From Ruegeria atlantica (GTDB lineage: Bacteria > Pseudomonadota > Alphaproteobacteria > Rhodobacterales > Rhodobacteraceae): a DNA stretch of 64,000 bases. Each line of letters opens with the position of its first letter. Position 1 is the first letter of the stretch. Of the stretch, positions 18,045-29,304 are shown piece by piece. The notes beneath the pieces are model-generated. The model ran no database searches, was not told the DNA's origin, and was given only the letters and a program-made list of their open reading frames with translations. The stretch spans positions 62,001-126,000 of the forward strand of contig NZ_CYPU01000007.1 of assembly GCF_001458195.1 (NCBI RefSeq), in the 5' to 3' direction. The position numbers were made by a program, and so were the translations under genes.

Positions 18045-18928
18045 GACAGTTGCCCGGGAAAATTGACCTGACCGCGCATTAGAATATGGCCGCGACCCGC
18101 CACCTTGATACCGGTCATCGCATCGGCGGGTCCAACGCGTTTAACGGTCGCTTGGCCGGGGCGGCCCAAGTCGTGGCCCTGTTCTGCCGTAAACGTATCT
18201 TTGGGCATCAAGCCATACTTCCACAGATAAGCTGCCATCGCCCCGGTCGCGGATCCCGTGAACGGATCCTCGGGTGGGCTGGGCGGCAGCATCAACAGAC
18301 GTGAGAATGTGTTGCCCGCCTCGGTCGCACCTTCCAGCGTTACAAGGAAGGGCTCGGCCATATCCGACCCCGAATACCCGCCTGCTTCGATCACTTTTCG
18401 CAAAGGTCCTTCAACCAACTTCGCGGCGCGCAAGGCTTCATGATCGCGCAATACGGTGACACAAAAGGGCAACCCTGTGGATACCATCTGAGGTGGGGAG
18501 ATGATCGCGCTTTCCGGCAGGCTGATGGCGGCGGCAACCAGATCGGCAGGAACCATCGCACCAAATTGCGGGGCAACCTGCGTCATCTCAATCTCATCAC
18601 CATTGAGTTGGATGGAAACGATCCCTGCCCCGGTGTCCAGTGTCAGTGCATCCCCCTGAAACAGCCCACGCGACCGCATCGCCGCGACAGTGGCAATGGT
18701 TGGATGACCCGCAAAAGGGATTTCACGGCTGGCCAGAAAATAGCGCACTTGGAAGTCGGCCACGTCAGACGGCCCGGTAAAGGTACATTCGACCAAGGAC
18801 GTTTCGCGCACGTAAGCCGTGCAGACATCTTTGGGTAGGACGGCCCCACCATGCACCACGGCGCATCCATTGCCGCCAAAGGCGCGGTCGCTGAATGCGT
18901 CCACCCAGTCAAAATCAAACCAACTCAT
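18041..18928 (-). CDS. PhzF family isomerase-like protein
   Basis: A 295-residue protein of the PhzF/diaminopimelate-epimerase-like fold. It has the N-terminal FVDAFSDRAFGGNGCAVV segment, the catalytic Glu in RETSLVECTF (about residue 45), and the ASREIPFAGHPTIATV motif; the second half repeats the fold and has DPFTGSATGAMAAYL. The family includes PhzF of phenazine synthesis but most members have unknown substrates, and no phenazine genes are nearby. It is the first gene of a pair with the GT10 gene. Confidence 0.9.
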   Translation of the reverse strand: MSWFDFDWVDAFSDRAFGGNGCAVVHGGAVLPKDVCTAYVRETSLVECTFTGPSDVADFQVRYFLASREIPFAGHPTIATVAAMRSRGLFQGDALTLDTGAGIVSIQLNGDEIEMTQVAPQFGAMVPADLVAAAISLPESAIISPPQMVSTGLPFCVTVLRDHEALRAAKLVEGPLRKVIEAGGYSGSDMAEPFLVTLEGATEAGNTFSRLLMLPPSPPEDPFTGSATGAMAAYLWKYGLMPKDTFTAEQGHDLGRPGQATVKRVGPADAMTGIKVAGRGHILMRGQVNFPGQLS

Positions 18929-19024
18929 GTTTGGTGCCTCCGCCCTGCGAACCCGTATTGGTTCGCATATCTCACCCGTGGGGCGGCGGATGTCACGGGA
19001 AAATCACACGCTGCGGGGGCCGAT

Positions 19025-19249
19025 TTAGTGCACGGCCACCGGGGAAAAGTCATGTTCGCGCGCCAGATTAAAGGCCAGCTTGCGATCTGCGACCAGGGCC
19101 AGTTGCTGACCATCCGAGTCATGCACAGCGTAGAGCTGATCCAGATCACCAGCCTGTTCGCGCACTTCACGCGGCAGGTCAGCCACATCGACGGCTTTTA
19201 CATAAACGATCCGGTCGCCTTCGGTGTTGATTTCAATCGGCGTATTCAT
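19025..19249 (-). CDS. DUF1150 family protein
   Basis: A 74-residue acidic protein of the DUF1150 family found in alphaproteobacteria. It has the central LYAVHDSDGQQLALVADRKLAFNLAREHDFSPVAVH segment in overlapping shorter blocks (for example LYAVHDSDG and LAFNLAREHD). It follows hsp20 after only 5 bases. This hsp20-DUF1150 order is common in the group, which suggests co-expression under heat stress, though the function is unknown. Confidence 0.85.
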   Translation of the reverse strand: MNTPIEINTEGDRIVYVKAVDVADLPREVREQAGDLDQLYAVHDSDGQQLALVADRKLAFNLAREHDFSPVAVH

Positions 19250-19254
19250 TGCTC

Positions 19255-19668
19255 TTACCCCTTCCGTATATTGATTGTGTGAACCACGCTTTCAGGCACG
19301 GCACGGGTCAGATCCACATGCAGCAGACCGTTTTCCATGATCGCCTCGCCCACCTCGACGCCGTCCGCCAGAACAAACATGCGCTGAAATTGACGCGCCG
19401 CGATGCCGCGATGCAGAAAGATGCGCCCCTCGCTATCGTCGCGTTGACGGCCTCGGATCACCAGTTGGCGATCCTCGATGGTAATCGACAGGTCCTGTTC
19501 CGCAAAACCGGCCACAGCCAGGGTGATGCGATAGGAAAAATCCGAGGTCTGTTCGATGTTATAGGGCGGGTATCCTTCGTTTCCGGCCTTTGCAGACCGC
19601 TCCAGAAGGCGTTCCAATTGCTCGAACCCCAAAAGATGCGGGTATGAGCCAAGAGTAAGTTTCGACAC
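19255..19668 (-). CDS. Small heat shock protein (Hsp20/alpha-crystallin)
   Basis: A 137-residue holdase chaperone of the IbpA type. The alpha-crystallin domain runs from about residue 30 (YPPYNIEQTSDFSYRITLAVAGF) to the C-terminal strand, with GIAARQFQRMFVLADGVEV and ENGLLHVDL as recognisable parts. It ends in an IxI-like tail (TINIRKG). The start is a GTG at 19668 with AAAGGA upstream; the ATG at 19791 would add an unlikely 41-residue tail. It is co-transcribed with DUF1150. Confidence 0.92.
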   Translation of the reverse strand: MSKLTLGSYPHLLGFEQLERLLERSAKAGNEGYPPYNIEQTSDFSYRITLAVAGFAEQDLSITIEDRQLVIRGRQRDDSEGRIFLHRGIAARQFQRMFVLADGVEVGEAIMENGLLHVDLTRAVPESVVHTINIRKG

Positions 19669-19832
19669 GTATTTTCGTCCTTTATTGCCAAAGCGACGTG
19701 TGGTGCGGTCCCGTTTTGGCAACCGCGTATGATAGAATATGGGAATATGCAGGGATGTCCACAAGGTCTGGCCGGATAAACCCTGACACACTATCTTGTG
19801 TGGAAATCACCACAACAACAACCGAGTCGTCC

Positions 19833-20057
19833 ATGAACGCGCCCACTGACATTTCAATGAAAACAGATGAAGTTCTTCGGGTCGAGCTGGAGGTATTTCG
19901 CCGCCAGCACCGCGATCTGGACGAAGCGATCGAGGCGCTGCAAGCGACGGGGACGTCGGATCAGTTAACGATCAAGCGGCTGAAAAAGCAGAAACTGCGC
20001 CTTAAGGACATCATTCGCCTGATCGAGGACCGTCTGACCCCGGATATCATCGCCTGA
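19833..20057 (+). CDS. YdcH family small coiled-coil protein
   Basis: A 74-residue protein of the YdcH/DUF465 family. The body is helical: LEVFRRQHRDLDEAIEALQ, then LTIKRLKKQKLRLKDII, ending RLIEDRL. The function of the family is unknown. The start is ATG 19833 or possibly 19857 (MKTDEVLR); neither has a strong ribosome binding site. It reads away from hsp20 and lies 77 bases before purE. Confidence 0.85.
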   Translation: MNAPTDISMKTDEVLRVELEVFRRQHRDLDEAIEALQATGTSDQLTIKRLKKQKLRLKDIIRLIEDRLTPDIIA

Positions 20058-20134
20058 AGGCCCTGTACCGCATTGCCAGATAGGCCGATTTGGCTATAGT
20101 GCGCGCTCTTTCGACAGGCAAGGGCGACAAGTGG

Positions 20135-20620
20135 ATGAGCGATGTTAAAGTGGGGATCATCATGGGCAGCCAGTCGGACTGGCCCACTATGAAAGAAGCC
20201 GCAGACATTCTGGATGAACTGGGCATTGCGTATGAAAAACGCATCGTTTCGGCCCACCGCACCCCTGATCGCCTTTGGGACTATGGCAAAACCGCCGTTC
20301 AGCGCGGCCTGGATGTGATTATCGCCGGTGCGGGCGGTGCTGCGCATCTGCCTGGGATGATGGCCTCAAAGACGCGCGTGCCGGTGATCGGTGTACCTGT
20401 GCAGACGCGGGCCTTGTCCGGCGTCGATTCGCTGTATTCCATTGTGCAGATGCCCAAAGGCTTCCCGGTGGCGACGATGGCCATCGGATCGGCCGGTGGG
20501 GCCAATGCCGGATTGATGGCGGCCGGGATCCTTGCCCTGCAAGACCCAGCGCTGGCTGATCGTCTGGATGCCTGGCGCGCGGCCCTTTCGGCCTCAATCC
20601 CCGAGGAACCGCAGGGATGA
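20135..20620 (+). CDS. purE: N5-carboxyaminoimidazole ribonucleotide mutase
   Basis: Converts N5-CAIR to CAIR in purine synthesis. The 161-residue length is normal for class I PurE. It has [13 protein letters not shown] near the start, the [14 protein letters not shown] catalytic His block, and [12 protein letters not shown] with [15 protein letters not shown]. The ATG at 20135 is the second in-frame ATG. The stop overlaps the next start as ATGA. Its partner purK comes two genes later rather than next. Confidence 0.96.
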   Translation: MSDVKVGIIMGSQSDWPTMKEAADILDELGIAYEKRIVSAHRTPDRLWDYGKTAVQRGLDVIIAGAGGAAHLPGMMASKTRVPVIGVPVQTRALSGVDSLYSIVQMPKGFPVATMAIGSAGGANAGLMAAGILALQDPALADRLDAWRAALSASIPEEPQG

Positions 20621-21378
20621 GCCGTATCGGCTTCATCGGAACCGGACATATTGCAGCCCCCATTGCGCGCTTTCTTGCGGCCAAAGGGCACGAGATCGCC
20701 GTGACAGAGCGCAACGCCACAGTCTCGGCCGAACTAAAAGCTGAACTGGATGTCGTGGTCACAAACCCACAAGCGGTTATCGACGCATCGGATATCGTTT
20801 TTCTTTGCCTGCGCCCCCAAATCGCCCCGGAAGTATTTGAACAGCTAAACTTTCGCTCGGATCAGCAGATCGTGTCAGTGATGGCGGCTGTATCGGTGGA
20901 TCAGCTTGCTGCGTTATGCGCCCCCGCAACTGACTTTGTGCAAACGATACCATTGGGTTTTCTTCAGCAAGGTGGATGCCCGCTTGCAGCGTTCGGAAAC
21001 GACGCCTTGCTGGCTGAATTGTTCGAGCCCGAAAACCCGGTCGTCAAGGTATCCAACGAGGCCGCGCTGAATGCACATTTTGCCGTCTGCGCCATGGTCC
21101 CGGGCATTCTGGACGTGTTGGCAACGGGTGCCGAGTGGCTGGCCGAGCAAACGGGCGACGCGGATGCCTCAGAGTTTTATACGACAAAGCTGCTATCCGG
21201 GTTTCTGCACACGATGCAAACCGGGCAAGCCGGGCGTTTGGCCGAAGAGCGGGACGCGCTGGCAACGGATGGAACACTCAGCCTGCAAATGACGCAGGCC
21301 TTGCATGCGGGCAACGCACATGATGCGCTGCGCTCGGCCCTGCAGGCGATTGGAAAAAGGTTGGAGACTGATTGGTGA
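20617..21378 (+). CDS. ProC-like NAD(P)-binding protein inserted between purE and purK
   Basis: A 253-residue protein with the fold of pyrroline-5-carboxylate reductase: N-terminal Rossmann motif [16 protein letters not shown], then [23 protein letters not shown]. The C-terminal half lacks the ProC signature (TGLSGSGPAYVF in the true proC at 4068) and instead reads [14 protein letters not shown]. It is therefore probably not a proline enzyme. Both ends overlap their neighbours by 4 bases (ATGA with purE, GTGA with purK), so it is translated with the purine genes. The substrate is unknown. Confidence 0.8.
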   Translation: MSRIGFIGTGHIAAPIARFLAAKGHEIAVTERNATVSAELKAELDVVVTNPQAVIDASDIVFLCLRPQIAPEVFEQLNFRSDQQIVSVMAAVSVDQLAALCAPATDFVQTIPLGFLQQGGCPLAAFGNDALLAELFEPENPVVKVSNEAALNAHFAVCAMVPGILDVLATGAEWLAEQTGDADASEFYTTKLLSGFLHTMQTGQAGRLAEERDALATDGTLSLQMTQALHAGNAHDALRSALQAIGKRLETDW

Positions 21379-22442
21379 CGGAAATGCTTGCTCCGGGGGC
21401 GCGGATTGGAATTCTGGGCGGTGGCCAATTAGGCCGGATGTTGTCCGTCGCGGCGGCCCGGTTGGGCTTTGTAACCCACATCTTTGAGCCGGGAGCCAAC
21501 CCACCCGCCGGTCAGGTGGCGGATCATGTGACGACTGCAGCTTATGATGACGCTCCGGCACTGAAGGCCTTTGCCGAATCCGTCGATGTCATCACCTATG
21601 AATTCGAAAATATCCCGACCGAAGCGCTGGACCTGTTGGAAGTACATTGCCCTATCCATCCGGGGCGCGAGGCGCTGCGTGTCAGTCAAGATCGACTGAC
21701 CGAAAAGACTTTCCTTGCCGGGTTGGGTTTGAAGACAGCGCCGTTCGCCGACATCACCAATTTGGACAGCCTAAAGGCAGCGATTGACCAGATTGGCACG
21801 CCAGCCATCCTGAAAACACGTCGTTTCGGCTATGACGGCAAGGGACAGGCGCGGTTGCGCGGCCCCGAGGATGCCGAGGCCGCACTGGCCGATATGGCAG
21901 GCGCGCCTGCAATCCTCGAAGGGTTCGTCAATTTCAGCCACGAGGTATCGGTCATCGCCGCCCGCAGCATCGACGGTCAAGTGTCCTGTTTCGACCCCGG
22001 GGAAAACGTGCACCGCGATGGCATCTTGCACACCACCACGGTACCCGCCCGCCTTGCCCCGGCGCAACGAACCGATGCTGTTCTTCTGGCCGCCAATATC
22101 TTGAACGCGCTGGATTACGTCGGTGTCATGGGTGTCGAACTATTCGTCACGTCAAAAGGGTTGATCGTGAATGAGGTTGCGCCTCGGGTGCACAACTCGG
22201 GTCACTGGACTCAGAACGGCTGCGCGGTGGATCAGTTCGAACAGCATATCCGCGCCGTAGCCGGTTGGCCTTTGGGCGATGGTCAACGCCACTCGGACGT
22301 GGTCATGGAAAATCTGATCGGCGACGATATGGACCGCGTGCCAGAGCTGGCGCGGGAACGCGACGTAGCGCTGCATCTCTATGGCAAGGCCGAGGTAAAG
22401 GCGGGCCGCAAAATGGCGCATTTCAACCGCATCTCGCGGTAA
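21375..22442 (+). CDS. purK: 5-(carboxyamino)imidazole ribonucleotide synthase
   Basis: ATP-grasp enzyme that carboxylates AIR with bicarbonate to give N5-CAIR, the substrate of PurE; about 355 residues. The opening GARIGILGGGQLGRML and the ATP-grasp LKTRRFGYDGKGQ and NEVAPRVHNSGHWT motifs are clear. The start may be GTG 21375 (overlapping the previous stop) or ATG 21384. It ends 2 bases before the convergent phnM gene. Confidence 0.95.
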   Translation: MTEMLAPGARIGILGGGQLGRMLSVAAARLGFVTHIFEPGANPPAGQVADHVTTAAYDDAPALKAFAESVDVITYEFENIPTEALDLLEVHCPIHPGREALRVSQDRLTEKTFLAGLGLKTAPFADITNLDSLKAAIDQIGTPAILKTRRFGYDGKGQARLRGPEDAEAALADMAGAPAILEGFVNFSHEVSVIAARSIDGQVSCFDPGENVHRDGILHTTTVPARLAPAQRTDAVLLAANILNALDYVGVMGVELFVTSKGLIVNEVAPRVHNSGHWTQNGCAVDQFEQHIRAVAGWPLGDGQRHSDVVMENLIGDDMDRVPELARERDVALHLYGKAEVKAGRKMAHFNRISR

Positions 22443-22443
22443 C

Positions 22444-23595
22444 TCAGCCCACAAACCGTGCGGCGATATCGCCTGACATGAAGCTAACCCGCCCGCCCGC
22501 CAGCGTGGCGGCGACGCGGTGGGACCGAGCATCAAGGATCACCATGTCTGCGCGCAGACCAGGGGCAAGTGTGCCCCGGTCCTGCAATCCAAGAACCCGT
22601 GCCGGCCCTGATGACACCAGCGCCCACGCCGTTGCCAAATCCAGCAGGCCAGATTTGGCAAGCATCAGCGCAGCGCGCCGCGGGCTGGGATAGTGATAAT
22701 CCGATGCCAAGGCATCACACAGCCCCATCGTGATCAGATCCAACGCACTGACGTTGCCCTTGTGCGATCCGCCACGCACCACGTTGGGTGATCCGAGAAT
22801 TACCTGATCCCCAGCAGCCCGTGCGGCCTCGGCTGCCTCTAGCGTTTCTGGGAATTCCGCGATCTGCGCCCCCCGCGCCCGCCAATCGGCGCGGGTTTGG
22901 GCGGTTGCGTCGTCATGACTGCCCATACAGACACCCTGCTCGGCCAGCGCCGTACAGAGCGTGTCCAAGGCAGCGGGCACATCATCCCGGCGGGCATGCA
23001 TGGACAGCAGCATCTCAAAATGTGCGTCCGGATTGCGCCCTGCCTTAAGAGCCTGCCCCGTCAAACGGGGCGGCTTGCGCCCCTCGGCCAGCCTGTCATG
23101 TGGCAGGTGATCGTTGAACACGACATAGGGCACCTGCCAATCGGTGATGCGTTCAGGCAGGCTGGGGTATTCCGCCAGCATGTGTGTTTCGAACCGTAAC
23201 TGAGGCAGCAGATCGGTCACGAGGCAATCTTTGACCGACGCGATAGCATCAAACACTTGGCCAGCGAATTCAGGGCCGCGTACGCCGCCCTCCCAACTCA
23301 GGAACTGGGCCACGACCGCCGTCGTGATCCCGTTGGCGGCCAGTTCGGCCTCGACTGACAGGATGCCCTCGTCCATCTGCTTCATCGCCCCGCGGCGCGG
23401 TGCGATGTGACGCTCGAACCCATCGCCGTGCAGGTCGATGATACCGGGCATCACAAGATATCCTGATAGATCGATTGTTCGGCCTGCGGGGTCCTCCTGC
23501 ACGATCCCATCGGAAATGGGCAGGTCTGCACGAGTCATCCCTTGGTTCGGCAACAAGACCTCTGCCCCGGATAGAGTCAAAGAAAGTGCAGTCAT
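22444..23595 (-). CDS. phnM: Alpha-D-ribose 1-methylphosphonate 5-triphosphate diphosphatase
   Basis: An amidohydrolase that releases pyrophosphate from ribosyl-methylphosphonate triphosphate in C-P lyase phosphonate use; 383 residues. The metal site [14 protein letters not shown], the SHDDAT block and [18 protein letters not shown] are the PhnM signatures. A metal ligand region [11 protein letters not shown] follows. No other phn gene is in the window, so the rest of the pathway must lie elsewhere. The start overlaps the lipase-like gene's stop by 4 bases (ATGA is on the lipase side). Confidence 0.92.
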   Translation of the reverse strand: MTALSLTLSGAEVLLPNQGMTRADLPISDGIVQEDPAGRTIDLSGYLVMPGIIDLHGDGFERHIAPRRGAMKQMDEGILSVEAELAANGITTAVVAQFLSWEGGVRGPEFAGQVFDAIASVKDCLVTDLLPQLRFETHMLAEYPSLPERITDWQVPYVVFNDHLPHDRLAEGRKPPRLTGQALKAGRNPDAHFEMLLSMHARRDDVPAALDTLCTALAEQGVCMGSHDDATAQTRADWRARGAQIAEFPETLEAAEAARAAGDQVILGSPNVVRGGSHKGNVSALDLITMGLCDALASDYHYPSPRRAALMLAKSGLLDLATAWALVSSGPARVLGLQDRGTLAPGLRADMVILDARSHRVAATLAGGRVSFMSGDIAARFVG

Positions 23596-24365
23596 TGGGA
23601 AGGCTCCGACGCGGGTTCGGAGCAATCCTGCCCGATGCAGATTTCGTCGATGATTTCCATCACCCCATCCAGCCATGTGATCTGTGGGTCAAACTGTCCA
23701 AACTCGATGAAATGCAGCGCCTGCGCCATTACGCGCGGGTTGTTCATCATGAATGTGTGTGTCACCGGCAAAACGATATGGTCCGCCATCCCTTCGACCT
23801 TGGTGGTCTCAACCGAGACCTTGCCGTCATCCGAACCGTCAATCATCGACGAAAACAGCGGGTTCAGCGAATTCTCACCGGCGATGACACCCAGTTCGAA
23901 ATCCGCAGGCGGCAGTTGCCTTGGGATACCTTCGGGGCCCGTGCCCAGCGCCAGGCCAGCCGGGCCATTCAGCATCCCAAACACCTCATACGCGCTAAGT
24001 TCGTCCACCAACTGACTACCCTGATTGGGCGGCCCGAGCATGACTACGCGGCCCAGATTTTCCGGATGGTTATCCTGCAGCCAATAGCGCAACAGGATAC
24101 CACCCATCGAATGCGCCACAACATTGACTTTGTCATCGCCGCATTCGGCAAATGCATCTGGCAGCGTCTTTGCGGCAAGTTCGGGAATAGGCAGGTCAGT
24201 GGACGGATATCCCGGGCGCACGACGGTATAACCATGCGTCTTGAACAGCTGTTCCATGACGGTAAAAGACGCTTCGGTCCGTGCCAGCCCATGCAGCAGG
24301 ACCACGCATTTTGCCTGCACAATGGCAGGCACAAAGAACAGAAAGAGGGCAAGCAAATAACGCAT
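23592..24365 (-). CDS. Secreted alpha/beta hydrolase, lipase-like
   Basis: A 257-residue protein with a signal peptide ([19 protein letters not shown]) and an alpha/beta-hydrolase body. VLLHGLART is the oxyanion turn, and the nucleophile elbow AHSMGG is at about residue 88, matching PGAP1-like or lipase-type esterases. A periplasmic or outer location is expected. It lies upstream of phnM with a 4-base overlap, which implies co-translation but no obvious metabolic link. The substrate is not readable. Confidence 0.82.
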   Translation of the reverse strand: MRYLLALFLFFVPAIVQAKCVVLLHGLARTEASFTVMEQLFKTHGYTVVRPGYPSTDLPIPELAAKTLPDAFAECGDDKVNVVAHSMGGILLRYWLQDNHPENLGRVVMLGPPNQGSQLVDELSAYEVFGMLNGPAGLALGTGPEGIPRQLPPADFELGVIAGENSLNPLFSSMIDGSDDGKVSVETTKVEGMADHIVLPVTHTFMMNNPRVMAQALHFIEFGQFDPQITWLDGVMEIIDEICIGQDCSEPASEPSQ

Positions 24366-24403
24366 AGCCGCCAGATAAGGCCTAACGTCCAGCGAATAAA
24401 CCC

Positions 24404-25246
24404 CTACCGCGGCGTCCTGCGCAGAACGGCCAGTGCAATTCCGCCCAATACCAGACCCGCCCCCAGGATCAGACGCAGACTGGCGGTCTCACCCAGCAGG
24501 AGGACACCGCCAATAATGGCTATGATCGGAACGCTGAGTTGCACGACGGCCGCCGTTGTGGGCGTCAATTCCCGCAAAACCTGGTACCAAAGCGCATACC
24601 CCATCCCCGAAGTAACCGCGCCGGCCAACGCAGCCAGCAAGTATCCGTTAGCGGTCATGTGCCAAGCCCCTCCTGTCGCCAACAAAGCCAGCGTTGTCAC
24701 GGGCAATGCCACGACAAAATTGGCCGCAGTGCCGGATAAGGCATCCGGTTCGGACTTGCCAACCAACGAATAGATCGCCCAGCCGATCCCGGCGGCAATC
24801 ATCAGGGCTGCTCCGACCGGGTTGACCTGTATCGATCCGGACGGCCAAAGCACGTAGCCCAACCCCAGCAATGCGATTGCGGCGCCCGCGATCTGTCGAC
24901 CAGTGGGCAGAGTACCTTTCACTGATGTCACAGTGAACATCGTCACCTGCACCACCCCGAACAGTATCAGCGCGCCAAGACCCGCATCCAGCGTCAGATA
25001 GGCGATAGAGAATCCGATCATGTACAGGGACAACGACCCCGCCCCGGCAATCCTGCGTCGTTCAAACAGGGGCAAGTGGCCAGCCCTTAGAAGAACCAAC
25101 CCGGCTAGCACCACTGCGCCAGCTAAGACCCGCACCACGGCAAAGGCGGCAGGATCGCTGGCGCCACTATCAATCGCCAGACGATTAAGTATCGAGTTGG
25201 ACGCAAAGGCGCACATCGTCAGGCACGTGAGTAGGAACAGTTTCAT
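24404..25246 (-). CDS. DMT superfamily transporter (EamA domain)
   Basis: A 280-residue inner-membrane protein with about ten transmembrane helices in two EamA repeats. The halves begin [24 protein letters not shown] and around [20 protein letters not shown]. The family exports or imports small metabolites, amino acids and drugs; the substrate is unknown. It ends next to the lipase-like gene with no overlap, and begins shortly after the groEL terminator region. Confidence 0.85.
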   Translation of the reverse strand: MKLFLLTCLTMCAFASNSILNRLAIDSGASDPAAFAVVRVLAGAVVLAGLVLLRAGHLPLFERRRIAGAGSLSLYMIGFSIAYLTLDAGLGALILFGVVQVTMFTVTSVKGTLPTGRQIAGAAIALLGLGYVLWPSGSIQVNPVGAALMIAAGIGWAIYSLVGKSEPDALSGTAANFVVALPVTTLALLATGGAWHMTANGYLLAALAGAVTSGMGYALWYQVLRELTPTTAAVVQLSVPIIAIIGGVLLLGETASLRLILGAGLVLGGIALAVLRRTPR

Positions 25247-25305
25247 ATCAACCGCATAGCCGGTTTCGGCGCGTTTTGCACACTCACATTCCCGCGGGTG
25301 GTGCG

Positions 25306-25340
25306 CAAAACGGAACGGGGCCGCCCGAAGGCGACCCCGT
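25306..25340 (-). terminator. Terminator with UUCG loop after groEL
   Basis: On the minus strand ACGGGGTCGCC pairs with GGCGGCCCCGT around a TTCG tetraloop, with one G-U pair, followed by TCCGTTTT. It lies about 95 bases after the groEL stop. A second inverted repeat (GAATTCGCC at 25407 with GGCGAATTC at 25418) lies closer to the gene. Confidence 0.75.
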
Positions 25341-25432
25341 CCCTATATTTTAAGGCTTCCCCTTCGGCAGCTTGGCCTTACAGCCAAGCGCCTGTCGGGA
25401 CCGTCAGAATTCGCCGAGGCGAATTCGACGTC

Positions 25433-27112
<1,680 letters not shown>

Positions 27113-27130
27113 TCAGAGAAGCGCGGGCGC

Positions 27131-27418
27131 TTACTCGATGATCCCCATGATGTCGCTTTCTTTCATCATCAGCAGCTCTTCGCCGTTGACCTGAACCTCG
27201 GTGCCCGACCACTTGCCGAACAGGATCTTGTCGCCAGCTTTTACAGCCATTGCGATCAGTTCGCCGCTGTCCTTGCGCGCGCCTTCACCGGTCGAAACGA
27301 CTTCGCCTTCGCTGGGCTTTTCTTTTGCGCTTTCGGGAATGATCAACCCGCCTGCGGTTTTCTCATCGCTTTCGGTACGACGAACCAGCACACGGTCATG
27401 AAGCGGTTTCAATGCCAT
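27131..27418 (-). CDS. groES: Co-chaperonin GroES
   Basis: The heptameric lid of GroEL; 95 residues. It begins [35 protein letters not shown] with the mobile loop around TAGGLIIP, and has [14 protein letters not shown]. It is the first gene of the groESL operon; a Shine-Dalgarno (AAGGAGC) precedes the ATG. Confidence 0.98.
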   Translation of the reverse strand: MALKPLHDRVLVRRTESDEKTAGGLIIPESAKEKPSEGEVVSTGEGARKDSGELIAMAVKAGDKILFGKWSGTEVQVNGEELLMMKESDIMGIIE

Positions 27419-27476
27419 CTTTGCAGCTCCTTGGGCTCAAAGTTTATCTATCCTCCCCCCGCCTTTCAGCGAGGCG

Positions 27477-27503
27477 TTAGCACTCGGTAGTTGAGAGTGA
27501 TAA
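27477..27503 (-). promoter_or_regulatory. CIRCE operator (HrcA site) of groESL
   Basis: TTAGCACTC, nine spacer bases, then GAGTGATAA: the CIRCE inverted repeat with a single departure from GAGTGCTAA. It lies between the groES start and the promoter, where HrcA would block transcription. An hrcA gene is not in the window. Confidence 0.93.
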
Positions 27504-27510
27504 CGATGCA

Positions 27511-27539
27511 TAGCTAGGGTGTCGAAATGACCGAGTCAA
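27511..27539 (-). promoter_or_regulatory. Probable groESL promoter
   Basis: On the minus strand TTGACT (27539-27534) and TAGCTA (27516-27511) are 17 bases apart, a good housekeeping-type promoter. The CIRCE element starts seven bases after the -10, over the likely start site. A heat-shock sigma contribution is possible but not distinguishable by eye. Confidence 0.7.
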
Positions 27540-27645
27540 CAAGTTACCTGAATATTTTTCGCACGCAGAGCCCCAGAACGCCCGGTTTACACAGCGCCCT
27601 AGCCAACTAAGGTGATGGCGACCACATTTGACCAAGGCAGATTCG

Positions 27646-28527
27646 ATGCGTGGGCTCCGGAAAATCACAACTACCCTGTTGTTTTTAATTACTATTACTG
27701 TTGGTTTATCCACATCAGCACAGGCGCAGCCCCTTACCGAAACGGTCCAGAGCTGGGAGCGCCGCCTTGATGCCCGGATCGGGCTGCTCCTTTATGATCC
27801 CAGCAAGGAATGGGAAGTTTCATACCGCGCCGATGAGCTGTTTCCGATGTCCAGCACGTTCAAAACGCTCTTGTGCGGCGCCGTGCTGGCAGAGGTGGAT
27901 GCAGGTACGGAAAGCCTGTCAGATCACGTCACGTACCAATCGGCGGACCTGGTGGATTACTCCCCTGTCACCAGCAAACATGTTGAGACCGGTATGACTG
28001 TCGGAGCGCTATGCGAAGCAACGGTGACGATCAGCGACAATGCTGCGGCCAATCTGCTGTTGCGCCGTCTGGATGGGCCTGCCGGACTGACCGAGTTTCT
28101 TCGGACAAACGGCGACGACATCACCCGCCTTGATCGATGGGAGACGGCCCTGAACGAAGCCGCTCCAGGCGATCCGCGCGACACTACAACGCCTCGGGCA
28201 ATACTGGCGACGCTGGACCGGTTGCTATTTGGCCAGGCGCTCTCACCCGCATCCTCAGCTCAACTCAGGCAATGGATGATAGACGATCAAGTGGCCGACG
28301 GTCTTATCCGTGCGCACGTGCCTGACGGGTGGACGATCGGGGACAAGACCGGTGCCGGAGGCCACGGCAGCCGTGCGATCGTTGCCTTTTTGCAGACACC
28401 CGAGCCCCGCACCTATCTGGCCGCCATCTACCTGACCGAAAGCGATGCGCCATTTCCTGAACGCAACGCCGTCCTTTCAGATATAGGCCGCGCCATGATT
28501 TCCGAAATCGCCGCACGGCCTGACTAG
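27646..28527 (+). CDS. Class A beta-lactamase
   Basis: A 293-residue serine beta-lactamase with a signal peptide (LLFLITITVGLSTSAQA), so it acts in the periplasm on beta-lactams. All class A motifs are visible: SxxK as MSSTFK (about residue 70 from the start), SDN (VTISDNAA), the omega-loop WETALNEA with Glu and Asn, and KTG (GDKTGAGGHGSR). Spectrum cannot be told. The start is ATG 27646; a TTG at 27628 is an alternative. It diverges from groES and converges with DUF2161 with 4 bases of overlap. No LysR-type regulator is adjacent. The closest named subclass is unknown to me. Confidence 0.93.
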   Translation: MRGLRKITTTLLFLITITVGLSTSAQAQPLTETVQSWERRLDARIGLLLYDPSKEWEVSYRADELFPMSSTFKTLLCGAVLAEVDAGTESLSDHVTYQSADLVDYSPVTSKHVETGMTVGALCEATVTISDNAAANLLLRRLDGPAGLTEFLRTNGDDITRLDRWETALNEAAPGDPRDTTTPRAILATLDRLLFGQALSPASSAQLRQWMIDDQVADGLIRAHVPDGWTIGDKTGAGGHGSRAIVAFLQTPEPRTYLAAIYLTESDAPFPERNAVLSDIGRAMISEIAARPD

Positions 28528-29198
28528 TTCGCATCTTCCCAGCTATACGCCCAGTGCTTCAACCCTTCGGCCCCCGTAGCCGACAGCGCATAGACCCCTT
28601 TCTCGACCTTGTCGAACCACCCGTAGTGATTGTCCCGCATCAGGCGCGTGGCCTGGGCGACGCCGGTGGATTGGGCAACTTCCGCCCCCTTTGTCGCTCC
28701 GCATTCGGCCAGATGGGCTGCACATTTCAGCGCGTCCTGACGATAGGCCGTCACGATCCCGTGCCGGGTGGCCCCACCTGTGTTGGGATCACCTTCAAGC
28801 CGGTCAAATTCACGGAGCAGACCAGCCGCTTTTGCTTTGTTTTTTCGCGGTGCATACGGGCCCGGGTCACATTGCACCTCGACCGCGCCGTCGGCACGTA
28901 CAGTGATCAGACCAAGACCAAGCCTGCGGCACAGCGCTAAATTGTCCTTTAACGCACGCCGCGCGGTTCGCCCTTTTGGTTTGCACACACCGACATAGAC
29001 CTGATCAGTCACCCTTAGCCGCGTGATCGCCTGATGAAACAGCGCCAATGAGAACCGCAGCTTCAGCTCAACAATCACCGGCTCATCGCCATCCCGAACA
29101 GCTACGATATCGGCAGCGCCAACTTCGCCTTTGACGGTATAGCCCTGACGCTCGAACAGCGCCTTGATCGGCGGGTATAGATCCTGCTCGCGGTCCAT
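28524..29198 (-). CDS. DUF2161 domain protein (PD-(D/E)XK nuclease-like)
   Basis: A 224-residue protein of the DUF2161 family of alphaproteobacteria. The N-terminal third has a restriction-nuclease-like core: EVGAADIVAVRDGDEPVIVELKLRFS, containing an acidic residue and an ExK. The C-terminal half looks like a winged helix (TGVAQATRLMRDNHYGWF). No function is proven; a nuclease is an inference. It is divergent from the TraB/GumN gene and converges with the beta-lactamase. Confidence 0.85.
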   Translation of the reverse strand: MDREQDLYPPIKALFERQGYTVKGEVGAADIVAVRDGDEPVIVELKLRFSLALFHQAITRLRVTDQVYVGVCKPKGRTARRALKDNLALCRRLGLGLITVRADGAVEVQCDPGPYAPRKNKAKAAGLLREFDRLEGDPNTGGATRHGIVTAYRQDALKCAAHLAECGATKGAEVAQSTGVAQATRLMRDNHYGWFDKVEKGVYALSATGAEGLKHWAYSWEDAN

Positions 29199-29304
29199 TC
29201 CGCCATGCTATGCAAATTTGCCGCGAACGCCAGCCATCACCTGCATCTGGCTTGAATACATTGCTGCGCAAAGGCAATGTCGCGGTCACACTGAAGATTC
29301 CGAG

